NCBI GenBank assembly: GCA_034401795.1
Contig: CM067371.1
Coordinates: 75,474,833 to 75,538,832, forward strand
Direction of reading: 5' to 3'
Source: Chaetoderma sp. LZ-2023a
Lineage: Eukaryota; Mollusca; Caudofoveata; Chaetodermatida; Chaetodermatidae
Length of the DNA: 64,000 bases
The notes under the pieces are model-generated. The model had not been told where the DNA came from. It did not search any database and worked only from the letters and a program-made list of their open reading frames with translations. Positions 32,475-41,272 of the stretch are shown here, piece after piece (within the stretch, counting starts at the first letter, position 1; every line of letters starts with the position of its first letter). The translations under genes were made by a program, and so were the position numbers.

Positions 32475-35400
32475 GGACCGGGTTGCGCGTCCTGTGGACG
32501 ATTTCTGCATGATAAGTTCTTGCCTCATCTTTGCTATCAATGTAGCCCTTGTGGTCCCTCGGGTAATTGTGAGATATGTAAGCACTGGGGGGGCGAGTTA
32601 ATGTCCGAATTCTTGTGCTTGCAGGCGACGGACAAGGTGGTAGAGGAGGAGAAGAAGAAGAAGCGGAAACGAGAGGTTGTAAGTAGGAAGGGTAAGGGGA
32701 AGGCCTCGTCCGCGGTGGATATGGAGGCCTTCCGGACCGAGATGTTGGGAGAGATGAAGAGGACAATAAAGGATTTGGTTCCAGAGTTGCTTCGTGGCAT
32801 GCTTCCTGGACCAAATCCTTTACTGTCCTCATCATCGGCTTCGGAGCAGGTAATCCCCGCCTCTGGATCGGTTTTCCTTAGACCGCTTCCGTTGTTCGAC
32901 GATTCAGAGGTAGCCCCATTAGAGGGGGCGTACCACGACCCTGGCAGCAGGCTTATTGCCGCGCCGATAGGGGACCGTGGACGGCTGTCGCTGGAACCCG
33001 CGGGCTGCTTATCAGTCCAGGGGTATCCGCACACCGCGGTGGCCAGTACCTCCTATGGCACCGTTCCTGGTCAGCCCGGGTTAGCTCTCTTTGCTGACCC
33101 GGGGTCTAATCTTTCTGACCAGGGTGATGAGGATTACCTGCTAGGGTCGCCGTCTGACGACGTGGACATGGATGAAGACGTTTGTGCACCCCTCGCGGGG
33201 AATACAGGCGGCTTCTTCCACGGTTTTACTCACCCTGGAGTAGAGTCCGCGGCTCAGGTGGTGGCCCAGGGCGCTGCTGATGGCCAGCGGTACCGCATAC
33301 CTCGGCTTGCCGAGGGTGTTGCTGGTGCTGGCCGGGCCCGTGGTGGGGCGGTATGTGCCCCGCGCTCTGCCACGGCGCCTGCTCCTGGTCAAACCAGTGA
33401 TATTGTCATGCCGGTGCTGTCAGGCCCGCATGTTTTCCCTGGCTTGCCAGGTGTATCAGCGTACCCGCCGTCAAGCTCTGCTGCTTGCGCTCAGGAGGAA
33501 GACGAAGGCCCCCGTCTTGTAGAGCGCTCGCAGTTAGCCACGGAGGAGGATTGGTCTGACGCTTGCCAGTGGTTGGTGAGCGTTAGGCCTGATCTGCCCG
33601 TGGAGCAGTCGGCTAGCCAGCGTGACCACAGGCCGTGGTTAGCTGGGAAACCGACTGCTAACGCTATGCCTTCTCTGCCGCTGGCGGAGCATGTCGTTGA
33701 CATGTTCGAGGCGGCGGAGTCGTCCATTAAGTCGAGTGGACGTCTCGCGAAGGCCCCTCGCGAGGTGGCCAGGCGTTGTCGCATCGTGCCCCTGGATTAC
33801 CAGCGGTACGGTGTGGTACCCAAGCCCAGCGTGGATGACCGCGCGGCTTTGGGTGAGGATGCGCGGCCAGGCTCCCGTTCTGACACGGGGGTCTTGTGCT
33901 CGAACGCGTTGCGTTCGGCGAATACCGCGTTGCGTGATGCAGAGGAGAGTGGGAGGGCTTCGATTGCCGCTCTGTCCCACGTCTCCCAGCTGTTACAGGG
34001 GGTAGTAACGGCATCCGCGTCGCGCCAGCCAAGTCCGGTCACGGTCCAGCGAGCCATCCAGGATGGTATTAACCTGGCGCTGGACTGTATGACTCGGGCG
34101 GTGACCAGGAGTGTCCGGGCAAGACGCACGTTTGCCCTGGACAATCTGTGCCCGTCTCAGGACCTGTACAATAGGCTACTGCGTACGCCTATGACGGGTC
34201 CTGGTCTTTTTGGAGGTGAGGGATGTCGACACCTCCAGGAGACGGTCACCCTGGTGAATAACCAGAGGGCGCTGCGCGAGCAGTTTGAGGTGCTGCGTCG
34301 TGCTAACGTTCGCGCCGCGCCCCCTGCGTATCGTCCCCTGCAGGCTCGAGGTGGTGCTGGCCAAGTCAGAGGCCAGCCACCGTCACAGCGTCGGCCTCGG
34401 CCGCGTGCGATTCGGCCAGCAGCGAGGGGGGCGCAGGTTCCTCAGGCGCCGTCAGCCAGGCAGCCGCCCGCGCACCGAGGTGCGCGCGGGGCGGGGCGGG
34501 GCGGGGCGCGCGAGGATCTGGGCGTGGTTATCGGTCCTGACGGGACGGTTACCGCGGTAAGAACCACTCCGGTGTTTATGGCGACGGGGACAGTGCCGCT
34601 CTTGCATGCCTCGTGTCCACCTCTGTCCCTAGGTGGACCGGTGGGAGGCCGGCTAGCCGACCACATGCAAGAGTGGGAACGGTTAACTCAGGACCGTTTA
34701 GTCTTGCGATGGCTTTCCGTCGGGTATCATCCAGAGTGGATGACAGGCCCGCCGTCGCGACTGTCTCTAGTGCCAGTCTGGACTCCCATTCCGAGAGATC
34801 CAGAGCAAAGGTTGTGTATCGAGGAGGAGATAGATTCCCTCGTACAAAAGGGAGCTATTCAGCCGGCACAAAGGTGTCCGGGCTTCTATTCAACCCTGTT
34901 CTTAGTAACAAAACGCACCGGAGGGTGGAGACCGATTCTCAACCTCAAGCCATTGAACAAGTTCATCGAGACGCCCAGTTTCAAGATGGAAACGGTGCGC
35001 TCGGTGTTGGCGGGGTTGGAGAGGGGGATGTGGACGGCGTCGATAGATTTGAAGGACGCTTATTTCCACATCCCCATCCACGGGAGTTTCTGTCGCTTCC
35101 TGAGATTTGCATTCCAGGGCAGACAGTGGGAATTCAGGGTGTTGCCCTTCGGAATTTCCACGGCTCCTCGGGTTTTCACCCGTGTGGTTCTTGCGATCAC
35201 AGCATACCTCCGCAGGAGAAGCATAGCAGTCCACACGTACATAGACGACTGGCTGTTAAAGGCACACGACAAGGAAGCTTTATCGGCCAATCTGGTGATT
35301 GTTTTGAAAACTCTCTCGGATTTGGGCTGGATGATAAATTTTCCGAAATCAGAGCTGACTCCATCCCAGAGGTTTGTTTACCTGGGAATGTTCTTCGATC

Positions 35401-36671
35401 TGGAGACGGGATATGTTTATCCTACTCAGGAGAGAGTGCAGAAACTCATCTCGTTAATTCAGTCAGTGTGCGACAGTCGTCATGTCCTGGCACGGGTTTA
35501 CTTGAGAATGCTGGGGTTGATGGTTTCTTTGGAACCAGTCATTCCTCAGGCCGCCTTACGCAGGCGGCCGATCCAGTTGTTTCTCATGACACAATGGACC
35601 CAGGGTACAGGTTCGCTGGACTCGAACGTGTCAGTGTTGGTGCCTCTGATTCACCACCTGCAATGGTGGTTGCTCACAGAGAATCTCTTGGTGGGGGTTA
35701 TGCTGACCCCTCCCCACCCTCAGGTGACTGTGTATACAGATGCATCGATGGAGGGCTGGGGGGCTTGCCTGGAAGAGTCCACGATATCAGGGCTTTGGAA
35801 TCTGGAACAGTCAAAGGAACATATAAATCTACTGGAGCTAAGAGCAGTAGTCCTGGGCCTGGAACATTTCTTACAGAAAGTTCAGGGCAAGATTGTTCTT
35901 ATTCGTTCAGACAACTCAACAGTTGTGACTTACATAAACCGCCAGGGCGGAACGAAGTCGCCCAGTCTCTGTATGATGACATGGAGACTGCTTTGTTGGT
36001 GTCTGGATCACCAGATTACCTTGAAAGCAGTTCATATTCCGGGAAGGTTAAACCTGCTAGCAGACTCATTGAGCCGAAGGATGAGTGTTTTACCCACGGA
36101 ATGGCAACTAAATCAATGTGTGGCGGATCGTCTGTTCGACCATTGGGGGAAACCCAACATCGATTTGTTCGCAACGAAGAAGAATGCGAAGATGACGACG
36201 TACGTCTCTCCGATTCCGGATCCAAGCGCTTTCGCAACAGATGCGTTAGCTATCAGCTGGGGGAGAATGTATGCATACGCATTCCTTCCAGCAATTCTGA
36301 TTCCAAAAATTCTTCAGAAAATCAGACAAGAGGAATGCCAAGTGCTTCTGATCGCCCCGGATTGGCCAAGCCGATCATGGTATACGGATCTGCTGGACCT
36401 TCTGGTCTGCAATCCGGTTCCTCTGCCTCTGATGGACGATATTATCTTCCAGGGCAAGGTCCTTCACAACAATCCGTCAATGTTCAGATTGACTGCGTGG
36501 ATGTTGTCAAGGAATCTAGAATTAAGGAGGGCTTTTCTGAGCAAGCAGCCATGTTTATGGCCAAAGCCAGGAGGGGGTCAACCTCCAGAGCATATAATTA
36601 TAAAATCAACAGATTTGCAGAATGGTGCTCAAAAAGATGTATTGATCCAATGGATTCATCTATTCAAGTAG
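32475..36671 (+). CDS. Element A: fused Gag-RT-RNase H-methyltransferase-like polyprotein
   Basis: One open frame of about 1400 codons. Gag part: C-x2-C (CASC), C-x2-C-x2-C (CYQCSPC) and CEIC zinc ligands, a lysine-rich stretch, acidic and Ala/Gly-rich middle, then TPMTGPGLFGG and an Arg/Gly/Pro-rich basic end. Pol part: GGWRPILNL, SIDLKDAYFHIP, LPFGISTAPRVF, and YIDD at 35238-35249. RNase H has D (TDAS, 35739), E (INLLELRAV), D (RSDNSTVV) and D (ADSLSR). A Dam-like methyltransferase tail (NIDLFATKKNAKM to VLLIAPDWPS) completes it. Gag and pol are in one frame only because of four GGGGC units at 34488-34507; copies B and C have other counts and separate frames. The tail motif reads AFLP here but AFPP in B and C. 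Confidence 0.92.
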   Translation, partial: GPGCASCGRFLHDKFLPHLCYQCSPCGPSGNCEICKHWGGELMSEFLCLQATDKVVEEEKKKKRKREVVSRKGKGKASSAVDMEAFRTEMLGEMKRTIKDLVPELLRGMLPGPNPLLSSSSASEQVIPASGSVFLRPLPLFDDSEVAPLEGAYHDPGSRLIAAPIGDRGRLSLEPAGCLSVQGYPHTAVASTSYGTVPGQPGLALFADPGSNLSDQGDEDYLLGSPSDDVDMDEDVCAPLAGNTGGFFHGFTHPGVESAAQVVAQGAADGQRYRIPRLAEGVAGAGRARGGAVCAPRSATAPAPGQTSDIVMPVLSGPHVFPGLPGVSAYPPSSSAACAQEEDEGPRLVERSQLATEEDWSDACQWLVSVRPDLPVEQSASQRDHRPWLAGKPTANAMPSLPLAEHVVDMFEAAESSIKSSGRLAKAPREVARRCRIVPLDYQRYGVVPKPSVDDRAALGEDARPGSRSDTGVLCSNALRSANTALRDAEESGRASIAALSHVSQLLQGVVTASASRQPSPVTVQRAIQDGINLALDCMTRAVTRSVRARRTFALDNLCPSQDLYNRLLRTPMTGPGLFGGEGCRHLQETVTLVNNQRALREQFEVLRRANVRAAPPAYRPLQARGGAGQVRGQPPSQRRPRPRAIRPAARGAQVPQAPSARQPPAHRGARGAGRGGAREDLGVVIGPDGTVTAVRTTPVFMATGTVPLLHASCPPLSLGGPVGGRLADHMQEWERLTQDRLVLRWLSVGYHPEWMTGPPSRLSLVPVWTPIPRDPEQRLCIEEEIDSLVQKGAIQPAQRCPGFYSTLFLVTKRTGGWRPILNLKPLNKFIETPSFKMETVRSVLAGLERGMWTASIDLKDAYFHIPIHGSFCRFLRFAFQGRQWEFRVLPFGISTAPRVFTRVVLAITAYLRRRSIAVHTYIDDWLLKAHDKEALSANLVIVLKTLSDLGWMINFPKSELTPSQRFVYLGMFFDLETGYVYPTQERVQKLISLIQSVCDSRHVLARVYLRMLGLMVSLEPVIPQAALRRRPIQLFLMTQWTQGTGSLDSNVSVLVPLIHHLQWWLLTENLLVGVMLTPPHPQVTVYTDASMEGWGACLEESTISGLWNLEQSKEHINLLELRAVVLGLEHFLQKVQGKIVLIRSDNSTVVTYINRQGGTKSPSLCMMTWRLLCWCLDHQITLKAVHIPGRLNLLADSLSRRMSVLPTEWQLNQCVADRLFDHWGKPNIDLFATKKNAKMTTYVSPIPDPSAFATDALAISWGRMYAYAFLPAILIPKILQKIRQEECQVLLIAPDWPSRSWYTDLLDLLVCNPVPLPLMDDIIFQGKVLHNNPSMFRLTAWMLSRNLELRRAFLSKQPCLWPKPGGGQPPEHIIIKSTDLQNGAQKDVLIQWIHLFK

Positions 36672-37510
36672 TAGCTGATTTCCTCTGTCACCTCTATGAT
36701 GCCTATAGCCTCAAGCCTAACTCTATTGCTGGTTATAAGTCAGCATTAATGTCTGTTATTCCTTGCTTGGCTAAGAGGGGAAGTGATGAAGTAAATACAT
36801 TAAATGTATTAATTAAAGGCATGGGCAATCTAAGACCAAGGAATCCACCGGTGATTCCGTCTTGGAGTTTATCGCTAGTGCTTCAAGTACTAGGTGATAA
36901 GCCTTTTGAACCACTTAGTTCCATTTCTATGAAACTATTAACACTGAAGACTGTGTTTTTAATTGCTGCGGCCTCGGCTAGGCGTAGGAGTGAAATTCAT
37001 GCCTTATCAGCCGAGGATGACCGTTTTGTGGTTTCAGGGGAAGGCCTTAAGCTGCTACCTAGGATTAATTTCTTGGCTAAAAATCAGTCGTTGAAATATC
37101 CAGGTCAACCTATTATTTTGCCTGCTTTAACTAGATATGATCCTAATTCTAAAGCATGGTGTCCTGTCCGGGCGCTTTGCCGGTACAAGCAACGTACGGC
37201 GGAGTGGCGCACCGATCAGTCAGCGTTATGGTTGTCATATATTGAACCCCATGGCAGGGCTTCTAAGGACACCATTTCCAGGTGGATTGTAGAATGCATT
37301 CAGTTTTGCCATAAATCCGCCACCGGGAAGCAGGTTGACGTGGCCAAGGCTCACAGTGTCCGCGGCGTAGTGACATCCACTGCCCTATTTAATGGGGTCC
37401 CTGTGGATGATATTATGTCGGTGGCTCAGTGGCACTGTGAGTCAAGTTTTACAGACCATTATCTCCGTGACACCTCTAATCCTCTCGCCTTGTCGATTTT
37501 GAAAAAATAA
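34613..37510 (+). CDS. Element A: tyrosine recombinase ORF, overlapping pol
   Basis: A 965-codon frame, in another register from pol, overlaps it for 2.06 kb. The recombinase itself starts near 36570 (STSRAYNYKINRFAEWC). Catalytic residues are visible: Arg in RRRSEIHAL (36983-36985), His-x-x-Arg in AHSVRG (His 37352-37354, Arg 37361-37363), and Tyr in FTDHYLRD (37460-37462). DIRS elements use such an enzyme in place of integrase to insert a circular intermediate. The upstream overlapping part has no recognised domain and may not be translated; the real start could be internal or reached by frameshifting. Confidence 0.9.
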   Translation: MSTSVPRWTGGRPASRPHARVGTVNSGPFSLAMAFRRVSSRVDDRPAVATVSSASLDSHSERSRAKVVYRGGDRFPRTKGSYSAGTKVSGLLFNPVLSNKTHRRVETDSQPQAIEQVHRDAQFQDGNGALGVGGVGEGDVDGVDRFEGRLFPHPHPREFLSLPEICIPGQTVGIQGVALRNFHGSSGFHPCGSCDHSIPPQEKHSSPHVHRRLAVKGTRQGSFIGQSGDCFENSLGFGLDDKFSEIRADSIPEVCLPGNVLRSGDGICLSYSGESAETHLVNSVSVRQSSCPGTGLLENAGVDGFFGTSHSSGRLTQAADPVVSHDTMDPGYRFAGLERVSVGASDSPPAMVVAHRESLGGGYADPSPPSGDCVYRCIDGGLGGLPGRVHDIRALESGTVKGTYKSTGAKSSSPGPGTFLTESSGQDCSYSFRQLNSCDLHKPPGRNEVAQSLYDDMETALLVSGSPDYLESSSYSGKVKPASRLIEPKDECFTHGMATKSMCGGSSVRPLGETQHRFVRNEEECEDDDVRLSDSGSKRFRNRCVSYQLGENVCIRIPSSNSDSKNSSENQTRGMPSASDRPGLAKPIMVYGSAGPSGLQSGSSASDGRYYLPGQGPSQQSVNVQIDCVDVVKESRIKEGFSEQAAMFMAKARRGSTSRAYNYKINRFAEWCSKRCIDPMDSSIQVVADFLCHLYDAYSLKPNSIAGYKSALMSVIPCLAKRGSDEVNTLNVLIKGMGNLRPRNPPVIPSWSLSLVLQVLGDKPFEPLSSISMKLLTLKTVFLIAAASARRRSEIHALSAEDDRFVVSGEGLKLLPRINFLAKNQSLKYPGQPIILPALTRYDPNSKAWCPVRALCRYKQRTAEWRTDQSALWLSYIEPHGRASKDTISRWIVECIQFCHKSATGKQVDVAKAHSVRGVVTSTALFNGVPVDDIMSVAQWHCESSFTDHYLRDTSNPLALSILKK

Positions 37511-38043
37511 CTCGGTTTATATTTTTTGAGGAGGTTTTTCCTCATTGCTTATATATTTCACAATTAATTTATGGAAACACCCACTTTTTTGGGCCTGCAT
37601 CAGTCTTCACCGATGGGAAGATGATGTCAGCAGCCATTTCAACAAGGTCAGTCTTGTTCATGTGTTGTCCGTTGTTGATTGTATTGTCACGTTACCCGTT
37701 ATTAATATGGTGATGGTTTGTGTATTTGTGTGGTTCATTGTTGAGAGTTTACGAAAATGGAGCTTTTTCGTCTCTGTCCTGTAGTACATGGCACTTGTAC
37801 GTAGAGAGCGTATAGGACATTGAGGTCAGTGGACTCTTCCTCCCGGGAAGGAGGGGGGGGGGGAGCGCATATGACATTCGGTCATCTCTCATACATCGGT
37901 GGTGTTATCCGATGGTTAGTCAAATCCTGACTGTTTTTCGTACAGTTTCAGAAGTTTAAGTGCCTTAAACGCAGAAAAGCGTATAGGGATGAGCTGGTCT
38001 TTTGACCTCGCCTCCCTCCCGCCAGATTCACTTTCGAATTCTG

Positions 38044-38143
38044 GCAATATCAAAAGTATTAGGGAGGTAAGTATACTCTTGAAGTGAAATAAACGAAATC
38101 TAGGATTTCTTTTTTCACGAGAGAGTTGATACTTACCTCCCTA
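38044..38143 (+). repeat. Element A: internal complementary region
   Basis: The first half is the reverse complement of the left tip (…cttgaagtgaaa) and the second half of the right tip (taaacgaaatctagg…). They are joined exactly as the two ends would be in a circle. Confidence 0.92.
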
Positions 38144-38212
38144 GATACGGACCCGGCCTCTCCACCCCACAGAGGCTCGGTCTTCAGGCTCTTAATAGTT
38201 GCATGTGTGTCA

Positions 38213-38427
38213 GCCAATAATCTAGTCAGAGGAAGTGCTAGTCTGCGCATGCGCGGTGGTGGGGCTGGCATCCGCCAGACTACGCTCTGACTCCCTGCCC
38301 AGTAGGGGCACCTAACTGTTTTAATCTGAGTGTTTATTGAGTGAAAGCCAATATTTAGCAATATCAAAAGTATTAGGGAGGTAAGTATCAACTCTCTCGT
38401 GAAAAAAGAAATCCTAGATTTCGTTTA
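38213..38427 (+). repeat. Element A: right inverted terminal repeat
   Basis: Reverse complement of the left repeat plus a unique tip of roughly 45 bases (ending gatttcgttta) that has no counterpart at the left end. Confidence 0.9.
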
Positions 38428-38810
38428 TGTTGGCGGCGGTACCCGCCAGCAGTTTTGCTCTGAGCGTGGATTTAGGGGAATCCCGGCTTAATGACATCAA
38501 TGTGGGAAAGGTGTGTTGCGTACTCACAACAGAAATAATTAAGGATTTTAATTACATTTGCACTCAGTCACCCACCTCGCTAACATTGTTACTGATTGTC
38601 AACAATTTTCAGAGAATGCTAATTACTAGTGATATCAGAGCTTATTAATCATCAGTAGATCGATCCGATCTGTCACTCAATATTTGACTGACATCATAAT
38701 CAAATACATTGCTAGTTAGCTTAGGTCACAATCAAAATGATGTAGCTCAGTGTTGAAATCGAATAATCTATCGAAATGTGTAAAATTTGATGAATTTACA
38801 GTTTAATAAA

Positions 38811-38905
38811 CATTCTAAATGTTTTGCAACTAATTTGACTGCGAGCTGTGGATGCCATAGTCGGCTACAAACCACAGTCTAATTAGTTTCAAAATATTCA
38901 ATAGC
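38811..38905. repeat. Foldback repeat, tgttgaatattttgaaact family
   Basis: 'gcaactaatttgact...ctgtgg' pairs with 'ccacagtctaattagtttc'. Related to 29701-29776. Confidence 0.55.
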
Positions 38906-39323
38906 TAATGTGTATTGTTACCTTGAAACTTCCAGATTCTTGGAACTCTAGTTTCAAAGTTTTAAATCAAAAGCAAAGCTATAAGTGGGTCCCTGTATTG
39001 TGTAGAACAAATTCAATATCCAAATGGCTAGAAATGCATCCTCTAATACAGTAATACGTTTGAACAGGTTTTAGTTCTTTTCTCATATAAAGATTTGTTA
39101 CATAGGTGATAGGTATAGTTCCAAAGTGGTGGATGGGTTTGTGTGTGGGAATAACATAAACATGAGCACTGTATTTCCCATTCCTATGTGACAATGGATG
39201 AATCCAGTTTTAGCTATTCCCCACCCATTCTTAGCTAAACTCCACACACAGCTTGCCCGTGTTGTGATCGATTGAACCCTGAAGTCACTGAATCTCAATT
39301 TCCAGAAAACTATACAGTAAAAC

Positions 39324-39397
39324 TGTTGAATATTTTGAAACTAATTTGACTATGGCAGCAACAGTGTTTAGTCGAATAAGTTTCATAATATTCAACA
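39324..39397. repeat. Foldback repeat, same family
   Basis: tgttgaatattttgaaact at 39324 pairs with 'agtttcataatattcaaca' ending at 39397. Confidence 0.6.
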
Positions 39398-39902
39398 GAC
39401 TGTTTATTAATTAGTAAAGACATAGAGTTCGTACAACTGACAGACTTTTAAAACTTCATGACGGACTTAGCTATTCATTATGTATTTGATTGTGACATCA
39501 GCCTACATGTGACATAATTGATTATGACATCATATACTTGATCGACTGATTGGATTCCTCTTTTATTTGGCACATCTTTTTCACAACACCACTTACAAAG
39601 TAACACAAGATTTCATTGCGGCACTGTGCCGGTTTATGTGGCCTGTGTCTTAACATTATTTCATTAAATACTAAAATCCTTGTATCGCTCTTTAAAAGCA
39701 CACATGCAGGAAATGGTGAATGTTTTGAAAATAATTCGGCATAAAGCAGTTTCTTGACGAAATTTTGATGGTTAAAGGGTTAAACATTGCAAATTTTATA
39801 ATAAATTAAAAAAGATTGGCCTCTGCCAAGTTTCCAGTTCGTTGTCTCATCTCTTCATGTTTCAGCAAAGAACCACCTTTGTATAACTCATGTCTATTGT
39901 CT

Positions 39903-40058
39903 TTAACCCTTTAACACTCATATCAGCCAAAAACGGCTTCTGCAGTGATCTAGAGAAATGTCCATTTTCAGACCAAGAGAAGACTATTTTTCAAAATTTA
40001 TAACTGGAATGACTGGCTCAATAATTTTCGAGAACAAATTTGATTGTTAAAAGGTTAA
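39903..40058. mobile_element. TTAA-type MITE, right arm deleted
   Basis: Starts ttaaccctttaacactcata, contains aagagaagactatttttc and ctggaatgactggct, and ends gttaaaaggttaa. Confidence 0.65.
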
Positions 40059-40170
40059 GATGTTTTCTTCATATTCACTGATGCTGTATTTGTTTATCCA
40101 TTCAATTTATATGTCTTTGAACACCTACTGCCTTAGTCAACTTGGTGATGAATAGCAGGAGGCAGCACCA

Positions 40171-40373
40171 TTTCACATCAAGAGTATACTTACCTCCCTA
40201 ATACTTTTGATATTGCTAAATATCGGCTTTCACTCAATAAAACACTCAGATTAAAAACAGTTAGGTGCCCCTACTGGGCAGGGAGTCAGAGGTAGTCCGG
40301 CGGATGCTCGCCCCACCACCGCGCATGCGCCGACTACTACTTCCTCTTTGCTCATTTATTGGCAAAGGGTTAC
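40171..40373 (+). repeat. Element B: left inverted terminal repeat
   Basis: Reverse complement of the right repeat up to the 'catttattggc' boundary. The tip reads cacatc where A and C have cacttc. Confidence 0.9.
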
Positions 40374-40453
40374 ATGCGGTTTTGTGATTTTCATACTTTT
40401 CTGCGCGTTGCCTTGTTTTTCGCTCACGTTTGACGTTTATTTTTGGTGGAAGC

Positions 40454-40504
40454 ATGTCGGAAAGGGAGGATTCGCCTCTAGAAGGAGCGGGATCGCTTTA
40501 TCAG
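40454..40504 (+). CDS. Element B: 17-codon exon 1 of gag
   Basis: Reads MSEREDSPLEGAGSLYQ and ends CAG|GTGAAT. Phase-0 join to 41273 gives ...LYQ-RPGCPSCGRF. The residues differ from copy A at most positions while length, donor and S7/P8/G13/Q17 are kept. Confidence 0.65.
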
Positions 40505-41272
40505 GTGAATTCTTTGATATGCTAGCGTGTTTTGTCCCGGTTTAATGTATTTCCGGGACTCGCGCTTACCGTGATTAGCGCCTGATTATGTTGGGTTTTT
40601 ACAACATGGTGCTTCATATGTCTCATTTCTCTTTGTGTTTTGTCCACAGGTATCGCATAGAAGCTTTGGTGGACTTTTCGGCACAAGAGGATATGTTTTC
40701 TCTCCACCACGGTTCCATTTCCTACTAATACTGTTAGGTTATCTAACCAAAAGATCTATGTTCAGTGAGTTGGAGGCCTGTTATAAAGGTCTTCTCACTT
40801 TGCCCTCTTGCTCCAATTCCTTCCCCTGAGGTGGAGAGAATGTAGAGGCGTACTATGGTGGAGTTCTCCGGTTCATCACGTTGGATGGTTTGTCTATACA
40901 AGGATCAGGTATCTAATTATAATGTAAACAAAAGGGGAGATAATTTCCCTTTTTGCCAATACTAGAATTGGAAGGAGTTATCTCTGTATATCTGATTGTT
41001 GTGTACTCGAAATGCCAATTCAACGGAAATGTTCCGTTTTACTTATACAATTCGTTCTTGCTCTTGGTGCTTGTTGCGGATCGATTAATTTGGTCACGAG
41101 AGTGATGACGTCATAATCGGCCTTGGCCTTTTTATTAACAATTAACGTTTTGTCCATGGCTGGTTCTTCTTGATTTCTGATCTTGATGATCCTGTCCTCT
41201 CTTTTTAGTTGGTTTTGAGTTTGCTAACCTTAACTATCTTGCTCATTGTCCCTGTCCTTTGTCCTGTTTCAG

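Larger units (their letters stand above)
31371..38427 (+). mobile_element. Complete DIRS-type retrotransposon A (7057 bp)
   Basis: Begins tttcacttcaag and ends gatttcgttta. Order: left inverted repeat, 17-codon exon 1, intron, gag-pol, overlapping tyrosine recombinase, internal complementary region, right inverted repeat. Lacks LTRs and integrase. A tyrosine recombinase together with inverted ends and an internal circle-junction complement defines the DIRS order. Flanks (gcggtt and tgttgg) show no target duplication. All three main reading frames are open, so it is young and possibly competent, except for one substitution in the methyltransferase-like motif. Sense orientation in cereblon intron 5. 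Confidence 0.95.
38428..40170. other. Intron 5 segment between elements A and B
   Basis: No gene. Holds foldback repeats at 38811-38905 and 39324-39397, a lone MITE end near 39750-39783 and a MITE at 39903-40058. Confidence 0.5.

Noticed and set aside
32350-34400. Minus-strand open frames of 60-165 codons across gag of A, B, C and D
   Set aside because: They recur at the same positions opposite the GC-rich gag in every copy, lack any domain, and are expected shadows of a low-stop-codon composition.
40635-40829. Second coding exon of element B after gtccacag
   Set aside because: Open for 54 codons in B, but the corresponding stretch in A, C and D hits stops early. More likely UTR or intron.
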